Below, piece by piece: positions 8,102-17,291 of a DNA stretch of 64,000 nucleotides. A program made the translations under genes and the position numbers. The notes under the pieces are model-generated. The model ran no database searches. It saw only the letters and a program-made list of their open reading frames with translations, and was not told where the DNA came from. Within the stretch, counting starts at the first letter, position 1. Each line of letters starts with the position of its first letter. The DNA is from Psychromicrobium lacuslunae (GTDB lineage Bacteria; Actinomycetota; Actinomycetes; Actinomycetales; Micrococcaceae). The DNA lies in assembly GCF_000950575.1 (NCBI RefSeq), contig NZ_CP011005.1:1984001-2048000 (forward strand), read 5' to 3'.

Positions 8102-9199
8102 CTAGGCGTCGGAGTGGTGTGCGATTGTCGCGGTGGCCCTTCGAACGGCCTCATCGGGCACGTCCCGAACCAGTTCCTCAAGATAGGCGTAACGCCGCAG
8201 CCATTGTTTGTGCACGCCTTCTCGCACGCCATTCATCTTGTGCCACCAGTCAGCGATATCACCCCAGCCAGGCGCTGCTAAGGAGCCGCCCACTTGCTGC
8301 ACCGACAGCGAAGCACAAAGGTTGGCAAAGCTCAGCCGGTCAGCCAATCGCCACCCCGCTACGGTCGCCATCACAAAGGCGGCACCAAAGCAGTCACCAG
8401 CCCCGGTGGGGTCCCAAGCGTTGACGGGGAGCGCGGGAACCCACTCTTCCTCTCCCGTTTCGGAGTCGACCGCCATCGCGCCCTGCTCACCCACTGTCAC
8501 CACGGCCACCGGCACCCGGTCGGCCAGCGAGTAAAGCGCGCCCCACGGATCGTCGGTCCGGGTGAACGCCATCGCTTCCGCGGCGTTGGGCATAAAGGCG
8601 TAGAAATGTTCGAGACTCTTCAGAGTTTCCTCAGGCCAGAGCCCGCTCGGGTCCCAGCCGACGTCGCCGAAGAGTTTGGTTCCCTGTTTTTGTGCGGTGA
8701 GCGCCCAGGGCTCCAACTCGGCTTCGACCGGCACCACTGCGGCTAAGGCTTTCGGCGGTTTTGCGCCGAAAAGTTCGGTTGCGGTCAGCGGTGAGGGGTG
8801 GCAGTGGCTAACCATTGAACGATCCTTATGCACCGAGAGCGAGACAGTGACCGGGGAATGCCAGCCGTCAAAGCGGCGTGAATGGCTCAGATCAACGTGC
8901 TCCTGATCGCTCAGAATGGTCCAGTTGGCATCGCCGTAGCCGTCGTCGCCGAAGGCCGCCGTCAAACTGGTGTTCAGGCCGAGTCGACTGGCGGCGATTG
9001 CCTGGTTGGCCACCCCACCCGGGCAGGAGCCCATCCCCTCGCTGAAAACTTCGGTACCTTTTTGCGGCAGATCCGCGAGTCCGGTGAAGATAATGTCAAA
9101 ATACACCGAACCGGTGAGAATCAAATCTACCGATGGGGAGTCCGCACCGCGTTTGCCCGCGAGCGGATCGAATCTTTTCCGATTACCATGCTGCTCCAT
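8102..9199 (-). CDS. PfkB-family carbohydrate kinase
   Basis: About 365 aa. Ribokinase/PfkB features are the substrate-side GGVANQA (about 62-68) and the C-terminal catalytic and anion-hole motif DPTGAGD (about 264-270). The sugar specificity is not readable. I place the start at ATG 9199; a TTG one codon upstream (9202) has better spacing from GGGAGG and is an alternative. It is divergent from the GH4 glycosidase, and together with the ABC importer further on it forms a sugar utilisation locus in which this kinase probably phosphorylates the imported or released sugar. Confidence 0.85.
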   Translation of the reverse strand: MEQHGNRKRFDPLAGKRGADSPSVDLILTGSVYFDIIFTGLADLPQKGTEVFSEGMGSCPGGVANQAIAASRLGLNTSLTAAFGDDGYGDANWTILSDQEHVDLSHSRRFDGWHSPVTVSLSVHKDRSMVSHCHPSPLTATELFGAKPPKALAAVVPVEAELEPWALTAQKQGTKLFGDVGWDPSGLWPEETLKSLEHFYAFMPNAAEAMAFTRTDDPWGALYSLADRVPVAVVTVGEQGAMAVDSETGEEEWVPALPVNAWDPTGAGDCFGAAFVMATVAGWRLADRLSFANLCASLSVQQVGGSLAAPGWGDIADWWHKMNGVREGVHKQWLRRYAYLEELVRDVPDEAVRRATATIAHHSDA

Positions 9200-9263
9200 C
9201 AAGGAAGTTTACCTCCCTCTTCAACCGTCCTCGTGGCCCGTCATTGCCCCACCTCAGGCCGCC

Positions 9264-9318
9264 GAGTGTGCAGATCTACATCTTAAAACCCACTCAAAAG
9301 CTGTTTATCTGCACACTC
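9264..9318. promoter_or_regulatory. 12-bp inverted repeat in the divergent kinase/GH4 promoter region
   Basis: GAGTGTGCAGAT (9264-9275) and its exact complement ATCTGCACACTC (9307-9318) are separated by 31 bp in the 167-bp intergenic region. The two half-sites, about four helical turns apart, could be operators for one regulator controlling both directions. No regulator gene lies adjacent. Confidence 0.5.
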
Positions 9319-9366
9319 ATTTTTGTACCCACTTTCCCAGTGGCGCTATTAGGAGAGAATGAGGAT

Positions 9367-10791
9367 ATGCGATTGCTGATTGTGGGTGGCGGCGGCTTCC
9401 GGGTTCCGCTGGTGTATCGGGCGCTCAGCATTGGGCCGCAGGCCGGTCTAATTGATTCCGTGGTGCTCTATGACACCGATGCCTCACGGCTCACCGCGAT
9501 AAGAGCTGTACTCGATGCGATGCCTTTCCCCGGCCCGCCGATCACCCTGGCTGACTCCTTAGCCGCAGCCCTGCCAGACGTCGACGTGGTCTTTGCCGCC
9601 ACCAGAGTCGGCGGCACCGAAGGCCGGGTGCTGGACGAGCGAGTGGCGCTGAAACACGGACTGCTCGGCCAAGAAACCACCGGTGCGGGCGGGATCAGCT
9701 ATGCCCTGCGTTCAATTCCCTACATGCTGAGCCTGGCTCGCAGTCTCCGCGATTTGGCTCCCCAGGCCTGGCTGATTAACTTCACCAACCCCGCGGGCAT
9801 GGTCACCCAAGCGCTCAGCCCGGTCCTCGGTCACCGGGTGATTGGGATCTGTGATTCGCCAATCGGACTGATCCGCCGGTCTGCCCTGGCCTCCGGATTC
9901 CCGCTCCAGTCCGGGAATCTGAGCGGGGTGGATTACCTCGGTCTGAATCACTTGGGTTGGCTACGTGGCCTGAAGCACGACCACGTCGATCATTTGCCGG
10001 CGCTGCTTGCCGCGCCGGAGCGGCTCGCTAGCTTCGAGGAAGGCCGGCTCTTCGGAGCTGAATTCTTGCGTTCGCTCGGCTCGCTGCCCAACGAATATTT
10101 GTTCTACTATTACCGCCGCACTGAGGCCATCCGAGCGATTCAAGCCTCAGCACAAACCCGGGGCGAATCCATCGCGGCCGCCCAGCAACAGCTCTACCCC
10201 GAGCTGACTGGGCCGGAAGCTTTTGACCGCTGGGAAGCCGCCCGCAGGGCACGCGAAGAGGGTTATCTCGCCGAATCCCGGGTCGGGTCGACTGACGCCG
10301 GGCCCGTGGCAGGCCTCGAAGCCGGATCCGAGGCCGCGACTGGCATCGGATCGACAGCCAACTCCAACTCGGCAGCGACCGGACAGCGCGATGAAGCAGA
10401 TCTGCTCGGCGGCGGCTACGAAGAGGTGGCTCTTTCCGCAATGGCAGCACTGCTGACCGGAAAACGTACCGAACTGATTCTCAATCTGTCCAACGCCGGT
10501 ACCATCACTGCACTCCCCAACGATGCGGTGATCGAAGTGCCTAGCAGTATCGACGCCACCGGGGCGCGACCGTTGCCGGTGCACAGCCAGCCAAATCTTC
10601 ATCAGTTGGGCCTGATGGCGCAACTCAAAGCGGTCGAAACCGCCGTGGTTCGGGCGGTGGTTGAGGGAGACCGCAGCCAAGCCGAACTGGCTTTTGCCTT
10701 GCATCCGCTAGTTGGCGACGAGCAACTCGCCGCTACCCTGCTACGCGACTACGAAGCCGCCTTCCCAGCCCTCGGAAAGCTCTGGCGCTAA
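9367..10791 (+). CDS. Glycoside hydrolase family 4 protein (6-phospho-beta-glucosidase-like)
   Basis: 474 aa from ATG 9367, which follows AGGAGAG and starts the NAD fold (GGGGFRVP, residues 7-14). GH4 enzymes use NAD and a divalent metal. Visible motifs are FTNPAG (about 139-144), the metal-ligand Cys in GICDSPIG (about 162) and His in GLNHLGW (about 195). The C-motif has Asp where phospho-glucosidases usually have Asn, so the substrate may differ. Residues about 303-346 are an Ala/Gly/Ser-rich low-complexity insert not usual for the family. The open frame extends upstream to 9133 but that part overlaps the kinase and lacks homology. Confidence 0.85.
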   Translation: MRLLIVGGGGFRVPLVYRALSIGPQAGLIDSVVLYDTDASRLTAIRAVLDAMPFPGPPITLADSLAAALPDVDVVFAATRVGGTEGRVLDERVALKHGLLGQETTGAGGISYALRSIPYMLSLARSLRDLAPQAWLINFTNPAGMVTQALSPVLGHRVIGICDSPIGLIRRSALASGFPLQSGNLSGVDYLGLNHLGWLRGLKHDHVDHLPALLAAPERLASFEEGRLFGAEFLRSLGSLPNEYLFYYYRRTEAIRAIQASAQTRGESIAAAQQQLYPELTGPEAFDRWEAARRAREEGYLAESRVGSTDAGPVAGLEAGSEAATGIGSTANSNSAATGQRDEADLLGGGYEEVALSAMAALLTGKRTELILNLSNAGTITALPNDAVIEVPSSIDATGARPLPVHSQPNLHQLGLMAQLKAVETAVVRAVVEGDRSQAELAFALHPLVGDEQLAATLLRDYEAAFPALGKLWR

Positions 10792-10868
10792 GCCTGTCCA
10801 GGCCCTCGGTCAACGTCGTCGGGCACCATCACCAGCCCCGCAACCCACCCCGCCAAGGAAGAGTCTCG

Positions 10869-12221
10869 CTACCCTTTCATTGCCTTATTGGCCGCTTCCT
10901 GCGCTTGCTTCAGGCCTGATTCGACCGGGGTGCGGCCCAGGAAGATCTCGTTGAAGATCGGTTTCCAGGCGTTGAAAGCGGCCCCGTAATTGACGCCGGT
11001 CGGCGCGCTGATTGTCTTGCCCTGTGCAGCCTTAGCAAACTGGCTGACATCGATGTTCTTCGCCTTCCAGAAGCTGTCATAGGCCTGCTGTGCGTCCTTT
11101 ACAGCGGGGACAGCCGCCCCTTCGGCACCGGTGAACTTCGCACCATCTGCGGACCCCAGCCATTGCAGCACCTTGGTGGTGGCGTCCTTATGACTGGTTT
11201 TCGCATTCCCGGCAGCGATGATGTTGTTCACCACCGAAACAGCTCCTGCCGGGCCGCTGGGCATCGCGGCAATAGCCCAAGGAAATTTAGCCCCGTCGGA
11301 GACATTCTTCAGGTTGTAAGTACCTGATTGGAAGAGCGCAATTTTGCCCTGGATGAACTGGTCTCGCATAAAGTCGCCGTTGTCGTTGCTATTCGCTGCC
11401 CCGGGCGAGACGTGGTACTTGTTGATCAAATCGACGATGTATTGGAAGGCCTGGGCGCTCTGTGCTGAATCGAAGACAAAGTTTTCGCCGTCCTGGAAAG
11501 CGCCGCCGTTCTGCCCGATGAAGTTGTAGTAGATCGCTTGCAGATCCTGGCTCGCGTTGTAGCCGTACTGCACGATTTTCTTGGCGTCGAAGGCTGGATC
11601 GTCGGCGCTCCGACCAGCCGAATCCAGCGTCAGCTTCTGCACCGCTTTGAGGAAGGTGTCCTTCGACGGGTCGCTCGGGTTCCATTGCAGATTTTCCAGC
11701 GAGACCCCGGCCTTGCTGACCAGGTTTTTGTTGTAATAGAGCCCGATGCCACCGTCGGTGAGCTGGGGAACGCCCCAGAGCTGATCCTTACGGGTGTATT
11801 GGTCGATCGCAGCCTGCACCCACCCTGACTTCTCCGAGTCGAAATCCGAGCCGATCGGTAACAAGGAGCCGTTGTCGGCGTAGGGCTGGAAGTAAGAGGA
11901 GGACACCCAGAAAATATCGTCCGCATTGCCTGCCGAAACGTCGGTGCGAAGCTTATCGAAATAGGTCGCGTAGGGCTCCAAAACCGTTTTGACGGTGATG
12001 TTCGGATTCTTCGATTCAAACTCCTTGAAGGACGCTTCGTAAGCCTTCTGCACCTGTTCATCCCACAGCCGGACGGTCACCGTGACCTTATCCCCCGAGG
12101 AATTGGAGTTATTGTCCGCAGCCGGGGAGCATGCCGCCGTCCCCAGCGTTAGGCCAGCGATCGCAGCGAGCGTGACGCCGCGCAGCACCGACGCCCGGGT
12201 AATTAGTTTCGAGCCCTTCAT
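10869..12221 (-). CDS. ABC transporter sugar-binding lipoprotein
   Basis: 450 aa, extracellular solute-binding protein family 1. It has a signal peptide with a hydrophobic core (VTLAAIAGLTLGTAAC) and a likely lipidated Cys at residue 31; the lipobox has Thr at -3, which is slightly atypical. The mature N-terminus is an Asn/Ser-rich linker, followed by VTVRLWDEQ, as in maltose or oligosaccharide binders. It is the last gene of permease-permease-binding protein on the minus strand, 10 nt after the second permease. The cargo is unknown; the nearby GH4 enzyme and PfkB kinase suggest a glycoside. Confidence 0.9.
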   Translation of the reverse strand: MKGSKLITRASVLRGVTLAAIAGLTLGTAACSPAADNNSNSSGDKVTVTVRLWDEQVQKAYEASFKEFESKNPNITVKTVLEPYATYFDKLRTDVSAGNADDIFWVSSSYFQPYADNGSLLPIGSDFDSEKSGWVQAAIDQYTRKDQLWGVPQLTDGGIGLYYNKNLVSKAGVSLENLQWNPSDPSKDTFLKAVQKLTLDSAGRSADDPAFDAKKIVQYGYNASQDLQAIYYNFIGQNGGAFQDGENFVFDSAQSAQAFQYIVDLINKYHVSPGAANSNDNGDFMRDQFIQGKIALFQSGTYNLKNVSDGAKFPWAIAAMPSGPAGAVSVVNNIIAAGNAKTSHKDATTKVLQWLGSADGAKFTGAEGAAVPAVKDAQQAYDSFWKAKNIDVSQFAKAAQGKTISAPTGVNYGAAFNAWKPIFNEIFLGRTPVESGLKQAQEAANKAMKG

Positions 12222-12231
12222 TGACTAACTC

Positions 12232-13122
12232 CTATTTGAATCCGGTGATTGCTATTGAGGAAATAATGCTCTTTTGGAAAATCGCGAACAGGATCAGCAG
12301 CGGCGCCATCGCAATGGTGGTCGCTGCCATCACCAAGGTCCAGTTGCCGTTGTACTGAGTTTGCAATCCGGCGGTGGCCACCGTGACGGTCTGCCAGGTC
12401 TTCCCGCTGGTGATAATCAAAGGCCAGAGGAAATTGTTCCAGTGGCTCACGACCGTGATGATGGTCAGCGTGGCCAGAATAGGTTTGCTCAGCGGGATCA
12501 CGATGGAAAAGAGAATCCGAATAGTGCCAGCACCATCCAAGCGGGCCGCGCTGATCAGGTCTTCCGGAATCGCCCTGAAGTACTCGCGGAGCAAGAAAAT
12601 CGCATAAGGAGAGCCGAAGACGAAGGGCAGCACCAGGCCCCAGAACGTATTTCGCAAGCCCAACTGGGAGAACATCGTGTAGAGCGGGATGACGGTGACC
12701 ACTTGGGGCACCATCAGGGTCGCCAAATAGACCCAGAACAGCGCATCGCGGAAGCGGAACTCCACCCTGGCGAAAGCATAGGCAGCAAGCACCGAGAAGA
12801 GCAGCTGGCCAATAACGATGACGATAACGATCTGCGCGGTCACCACCACCGGGGCAATAAAGTTTCGGTCCCCGCTAAAAAGTGAAGCGAAGTTCTCCAG
12901 CGACCAAGGGTTCGGTGGTGTCAGCGCTGGTTCACCAGCGAATTGATTGGGCGTCTTGAAAGCCGTCATCAGCGAAAGCAGGAAGGGCGCCACTGTGACT
13001 ATGAAGCCGAGCAGCAAAAGCAGGTAGATCCAGCTGCCACGCAAGATTTTTCGCGGGAGTGACCTACTAGGACGACGGGGCACCGGGGTCTGAGCAGGAG
13101 CGTCGAGTTTAGGAGAGGTCAT
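12232..13122 (-). CDS. Carbohydrate ABC transporter permease (MalG type)
   Basis: 296 aa with six predicted membrane helices. The EAA loop that docks the ATPase reads IPEDLISAARLDGAG, typical of MalG/AraQ-type subunits. The cytoplasmic N-terminus carries a Pro/Arg-rich stretch (about 1-30). It overlaps the upstream permease gene by 14 nt, so the two are translationally coupled. No ATP-binding subunit is encoded in the window; actinobacteria commonly use one shared MsiK-type ATPase for several such importers. Confidence 0.92.
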   Translation of the reverse strand: MTSPKLDAPAQTPVPRRPSRSLPRKILRGSWIYLLLLLGFIVTVAPFLLSLMTAFKTPNQFAGEPALTPPNPWSLENFASLFSGDRNFIAPVVVTAQIVIVIVIGQLLFSVLAAYAFARVEFRFRDALFWVYLATLMVPQVVTVIPLYTMFSQLGLRNTFWGLVLPFVFGSPYAIFLLREYFRAIPEDLISAARLDGAGTIRILFSIVIPLSKPILATLTIITVVSHWNNFLWPLIITSGKTWQTVTVATAGLQTQYNGNWTLVMAATTIAMAPLLILFAIFQKSIISSIAITGFK

Positions 13123-13975
13123 AGGTGATTCGCCTCCTGAAATACAGTTGCTGCCCCAAGGTCACCACGATCAAGATGACAAACAGCACCAAAGCCATCA
13201 CCGCAGCGTGGCCCAGATCAAAGCTCTGGAAAGCGGTGGCATAGATTCTAGTGGCGATCACATCGGTACTGCCCTGCGGCCCGCCCCTCGGTGTCAGGGC
13301 GTAAATGCTGTCGAAGGCTTGGAAACTTGAGATGATTCCGGTCACCAGCACGAAGAACATCGTCGGTCGCAGCAACGGCAGTTTAACCGAGAAGAAGATC
13401 TGCGTAGCATTGGCCCCGTCAACCTTCGCGGCATCAATCATCTCCTGCGGAATGGCAGCCAACCCCGCCATGAAGAACAGCGTGACGTAACCAACCTGCG
13501 ACCAGATGCTCACCGCGGCCACTGCGGGCAACGCCAGTACCGGATCGCTCAGCCACTGGATGTCCTGTCCTAGGACGGCGTTCAGCGCGCCATCGGTCGG
13601 TGCAAAAATCCATTTCCACACCACACCAAGGGCAAGCGGCGCGCAAATCCAGGGGATCACATAGATCACCCGGAAAAAGGCGGAGCCCGGTAAACCACGA
13701 CTGAGCAGTGAGGCGGCAAAAAGTCCTAAGACGGTTTGTAAGGGAATGACCAGCACAACGAAAAACACCGTCACCAGCAAGGAATGCCCGAAGGTCGGGT
13801 CACTGAAAACATCTCGAAAATTATCCAGCCCCACGAAGACCGCCGGGTTCAGTAAATCCCAGCGCTGCATGGAGAGCCAGATCACCACCAAAATGGGCAG
13901 CAACAGGAAGGCAAGGATGCCAAACAGGCTGGGGGCGAGCAGGGCATAACCAATGCCGGCCTCACGACGCGCCAT
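13109..13975 (-). CDS. Carbohydrate ABC transporter permease (MalF type)
   Basis: 288 aa with six predicted membrane helices. The EAA loop is IPQEMIDAAKVDGAN. It is the first gene of the minus-strand importer operon, with its ATG at 13975; the promoter should lie in 13976-14219, which it shares back to back with mshA. Partner permease and binding protein follow directly. Confidence 0.92.
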   Translation of the reverse strand: MARREAGIGYALLAPSLFGILAFLLLPILVVIWLSMQRWDLLNPAVFVGLDNFRDVFSDPTFGHSLLVTVFFVVLVIPLQTVLGLFAASLLSRGLPGSAFFRVIYVIPWICAPLALGVVWKWIFAPTDGALNAVLGQDIQWLSDPVLALPAVAAVSIWSQVGYVTLFFMAGLAAIPQEMIDAAKVDGANATQIFFSVKLPLLRPTMFFVLVTGIISSFQAFDSIYALTPRGGPQGSTDVIATRIYATAFQSFDLGHAAVMALVLFVILIVVTLGQQLYFRRRITYDLS

Positions 13976-14219
13976 TCAGATCCTCCCCAGTGTTCGATCA
14001 AACCGGCCGCTCTGGCCGAACTCGCAGAAAACTATTCCTAAACTAGTCCCAAACTCGCAGTGACGCTCGTATCTGCCAGCGGTTTGTCATCTGAGGCAAT
14101 CAGTGAGCGGAGATTTCGGCAATTTCCACCACCCGGCCAGCCCGGGAATAATAGTTCGGTAGAGCTTCGTGGCGTTCTTCCCGACGAGGCATTAACCGGG
14201 CCGCTGCAGAGGAGAAGCT

Positions 14220-15443
14220 ATGCACATCATGATGCTGTGCCTGCATACCTCTCCGCTCGCACAGCCCGGCTCAGGTGACGCTGGCGGGATGAATGTCTAT
14301 GTTCGCCAGCTCTCCCTTCACCTTGCCGCTTTGGGGCATAGCGTTGAGATTGTGACGGCGGCTAGCGGCCAGGATACCGAACTCGCCCCGCGGGTCAGCG
14401 TCCGACATTTGGGACTGACAAATCACCCTGGGCAAGCTCTCAGCAAGGAAGAACTCCCGCGATTATTACCGACCATCAGTGGTCTGCTGAGCACGGCCGA
14501 ATCCTTGAGCGGCCGGCAGACCGAGCTAATACATTCGCATTACTGGCTTTCCGGACTGGTCGGGCTGACGCTGGCTCAGCAATGGCAGTTACCGCTAGTG
14601 CATTCAATGCACACTATGGCCAAGGTGAAAAACCAGCACCGGGCCGCCGGCCAATCGGCTGAGCCAACCCGACGCGCGCTCGGCGAAGAACGTATTGTCG
14701 CAGCCGCGGATCGCCTGATCGCGAATACCGCGGCCGAGGCAGCGCAACTCGCTCAGCTCTACGGTGGTTGTCAGGATCAAATAGCGGTGGTGCCGCCGGG
14801 CGTCGATCTAGAGACCTTCCGTCCGCCAGTCAGTAAAATCAACGCCGCCGAGGACTCCGCCCTGCAGATTGTTTTCGCCGGGCGATTGCAGCGTCTGAAG
14901 GGACCACACTTGCTGCTGGGAGCTCTTGCCCAGCTTCGCAGCACTCGTCCTGAGTTGCGCTTCCAGCTGACAGTTATTGGCTCCCAGAGCGGCAAGCAGC
15001 ACTACGATTTGCCGGCCCTAGCCAAGGAACTCGGCGTGGGCGAACAGGTTCGCTTCCTCGAGCCACTCCCGCCGTCAAGCCTGGCCCAGCAGTTCGCCGC
15101 TGCCGATGTGGTGGCGATGCCCTCGTCCTCAGAGTCATTTGGTCTGGTGGCGCTGGAAGCGCAGGCTTGCGGCACCCCGGTCTTGGCCACCAACGTCGGC
15201 GGTCTGAGTCAAGCGGTAATCGATGGCGAGACCGGCTATTTGGTGAATGGGTTGAGCGAATCCGACTGGGCTGCGGCCTTGGAAAAGATACATCTGCTGG
15301 GTGCCGCGGGACGAGCCGCGATGGGCCGAGCCGGGGTGCAGCATGCTGGCCGGCATTCCTGGCAGCACACCGCCGAACGGACGATTGAGATTTATCGCTC
15401 TTTACCCGGAGCAACTGAGGATAAACCTCAGAACCTGGGGTAA
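14220..15443 (+). CDS. mshA: D-inositol-3-phosphate glycosyltransferase MshA
   Basis: 407 aa GT4 (GT-B fold) enzyme. It adds N-acetylglucosamine to 1L-inositol-3-phosphate, the first step of mycothiol synthesis. The N-terminal HTSPLAQPGSGDAGGMNVYV is nearly the family signature, and the C-terminal half has the nucleotide-sugar motif SSSESFGLVALEAQACGTPV. The ATG has AGGAGA about 6 nt upstream. The gene producing its acceptor, ino1, lies 1.8 kb downstream on the other strand. Confidence 0.93.
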   Translation: MHIMMLCLHTSPLAQPGSGDAGGMNVYVRQLSLHLAALGHSVEIVTAASGQDTELAPRVSVRHLGLTNHPGQALSKEELPRLLPTISGLLSTAESLSGRQTELIHSHYWLSGLVGLTLAQQWQLPLVHSMHTMAKVKNQHRAAGQSAEPTRRALGEERIVAAADRLIANTAAEAAQLAQLYGGCQDQIAVVPPGVDLETFRPPVSKINAAEDSALQIVFAGRLQRLKGPHLLLGALAQLRSTRPELRFQLTVIGSQSGKQHYDLPALAKELGVGEQVRFLEPLPPSSLAQQFAAADVVAMPSSSESFGLVALEAQACGTPVLATNVGGLSQAVIDGETGYLVNGLSESDWAAALEKIHLLGAAGRAAMGRAGVQHAGRHSWQHTAERTIEIYRSLPGATEDKPQNLG

Positions 15444-15531
15444 GTTGGCAATCGGGCCACACCATGTGCCGCCATCAGCTCATCGATTCGTTCCGCGACG
15501 ACCTCGCGAACACCTGGAGGATCTGTAGACA

Positions 15532-17235
15532 ATGACGTCAACCGTTCAAGTACTCTCTGACTTAGAAATCGCTCAGCAGGCAACGCTACAACCCATCGCC
15601 GATATTGCTGAAGCAGCCGGTGTACCGGCGGCGGCCTTCGAGCCGTACGGAAAGTTCAAGGCGAAGCTCAATGTCGAGCAAATTCCCGATACCGGACGAC
15701 GTGGCCAGGTCGTCCTGGTTTCAGCGGTTTCGCCTACTCCGGCAGGCGAAGGTAAAAGCACCTTGACAGTGGGTCTTGCCGATTCGCTCAGCAGGGCATT
15801 CAGCCAGGACGGCTCGGGGCGACGCGCCATGATCGCCTTGCGAGAGCCCTCACTAGGCCCCACTCTCGGCATGAAGGGCGGGGCCACCGGCGGCGGCTAT
15901 TCTCAGGTATTGCCAATGGAAGAGATCAACCTGCACTTCACCGGCGATTTTCACGCCATCACCACGGCTAATAACGCCCTCTGCGCGCTGATCGACAACC
16001 ACATTTATCAAGGTAACGCGCTCAACATCGACCCTCGACGGATCACCTTCAAGCGAGTGCTGGACATGAATGACCGGGCACTGCGCGAAGTGGTGATTGG
16101 GCTGGGCGGGCCAACCCAGGGCGTGCCCCGCCAGGACGGTTTCGACATCACCGTTGCTTCCGAGATCATGGCGGTTTTCTGCCTCTCCAAAAACCTTGAA
16201 GAACTCAAGGAACGGATTGGCCGGATCACCTTCGGCTACGACTACCAGCGAAAGCCGCTGACGGTGGCGGAACTCGGCGTTGAAGGTGCGCTCACGCTAC
16301 TACTCAAGGAAGCGCTGAAACCCAATTTGGTGCAAACCATAGCAGGCACCCCAGCGCTGGTACACGGCGGCCCTTTTGCGAATATAGCGCACGGCTGTAA
16401 CTCGGTGATTGCCACCTCACTAGCCCGCAGGCTTGCCGATGTGGTGGTCACCGAAGCCGGTTTCGGTGCCGATCTCGGCGCCGAAAAGTACCTCGACATC
16501 ACCTCCCGCGCCGCCGATATCGCCCCGGACGCGGTAGTTTTAGTGGCCACCGTGCGGGCCCTGAAAATGCATGGCGGGCTGGCCAAGTCCGAGCTAAGCA
16601 CTCCGAATCTGGCCGCGCTGCAAAAGGGCGTCGCCAATTTGGAACGGCATATCGCCAATGTCCGGCAGTTCGGCTTAGACCCGGTGATCTCGATTAACCG
16701 CTTCTCAGCAGACTCCGCTGAGGAGCTCGATTGGCTGGTCTCCTGGTGTGAGTCGCAGCAAGTGGCGGTCGCAGTCGCCGACGTTTGGGGACGCGGCGGT
16801 GGCGGCGACGGCGGCGATGAACTGGCAGCCAAAGTACTTAAAGCATTGGCAACGCCGAACCAGTTTGACCACCTTTATCCGCTGGACTTACCGGTGAAAG
16901 AAAAGATCGAACTGATCGCCGGGCAGATCTACCGGGCCAGCCAGGTGGAGTTCGCGCCAGCGGCATTGAAACGGCTCGCTGAAATCGAGGCCAACGGCTG
17001 GAACTCTTTGCCGGTCTGCATTGCTAAGACCCAGTACTCCTTCTCCGACGACGCGACGCTGCTGGGCGCGCCCTCCGGTTTCACCCTGCACGTCCGGGAT
17101 CTGGTGCCTAAGACTGGCGCGGGCTTCGTGGTGGCACTCACCGGAGCGGTGATGACAATGCCCGGCTTACCGAAGATACCCGCGGCGCTGGCGATGAACG
17201 TCGACGCCCAAGGCCGCGCGGTAGGCCTGAGCTAA
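15532..17235 (+). CDS. fhs: Formate-tetrahydrofolate ligase
   Basis: 567 aa, the standard length. It makes 10-formyl-THF from formate, ATP and THF. The nucleotide-binding motif TPAGEGKST (69-77) and [20 protein letters not shown]-like segment are diagnostic. It stands alone, with GGAGG 11 nt before the ATG, and ends at a strong hairpin shared with ino1. It adds a one-carbon entry route alongside the glycine cleavage and serine hydroxymethyltransferase genes 8-14 kb away. Confidence 0.96.
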   Translation: MTSTVQVLSDLEIAQQATLQPIADIAEAAGVPAAAFEPYGKFKAKLNVEQIPDTGRRGQVVLVSAVSPTPAGEGKSTLTVGLADSLSRAFSQDGSGRRAMIALREPSLGPTLGMKGGATGGGYSQVLPMEEINLHFTGDFHAITTANNALCALIDNHIYQGNALNIDPRRITFKRVLDMNDRALREVVIGLGGPTQGVPRQDGFDITVASEIMAVFCLSKNLEELKERIGRITFGYDYQRKPLTVAELGVEGALTLLLKEALKPNLVQTIAGTPALVHGGPFANIAHGCNSVIATSLARRLADVVVTEAGFGADLGAEKYLDITSRAADIAPDAVVLVATVRALKMHGGLAKSELSTPNLAALQKGVANLERHIANVRQFGLDPVISINRFSADSAEELDWLVSWCESQQVAVAVADVWGRGGGGDGGDELAAKVLKALATPNQFDHLYPLDLPVKEKIELIAGQIYRASQVEFAPAALKRLAEIEANGWNSLPVCIAKTQYSFSDDATLLGAPSGFTLHVRDLVPKTGAGFVVALTGAVMTMPGLPKIPAALAMNVDAQGRAVGLS

Positions 17236-17250
17236 GCTCCGTTTTAGACG

Positions 17251-17288
17251 CAGCTGGGCCCGGCACCATCCGATGCCGGGCCCAGCTG
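17251..17288. terminator. Bidirectional hairpin terminator between fhs and ino1
   Basis: A perfect 15-bp stem (CAGCTGGGCCCGGCA, 17251-17265, with 17274-17288) and an 8-nt loop lie between convergent genes. There is no clear T-run on either side, as is common in actinobacteria. Confidence 0.8.
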
Positions 17289-17291
17289 TGC

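Noticed and set aside
9133-9366. N-terminal extension of the GH4 gene
   Set aside because: It overlaps the divergent kinase gene and promoter region and has no homology; the NAD fold starts at ATG 9367.
12274-12885. 203-aa open frame opposite the first importer
   Set aside because: It is the antisense shadow of the MalG-type permease, with unnatural composition.
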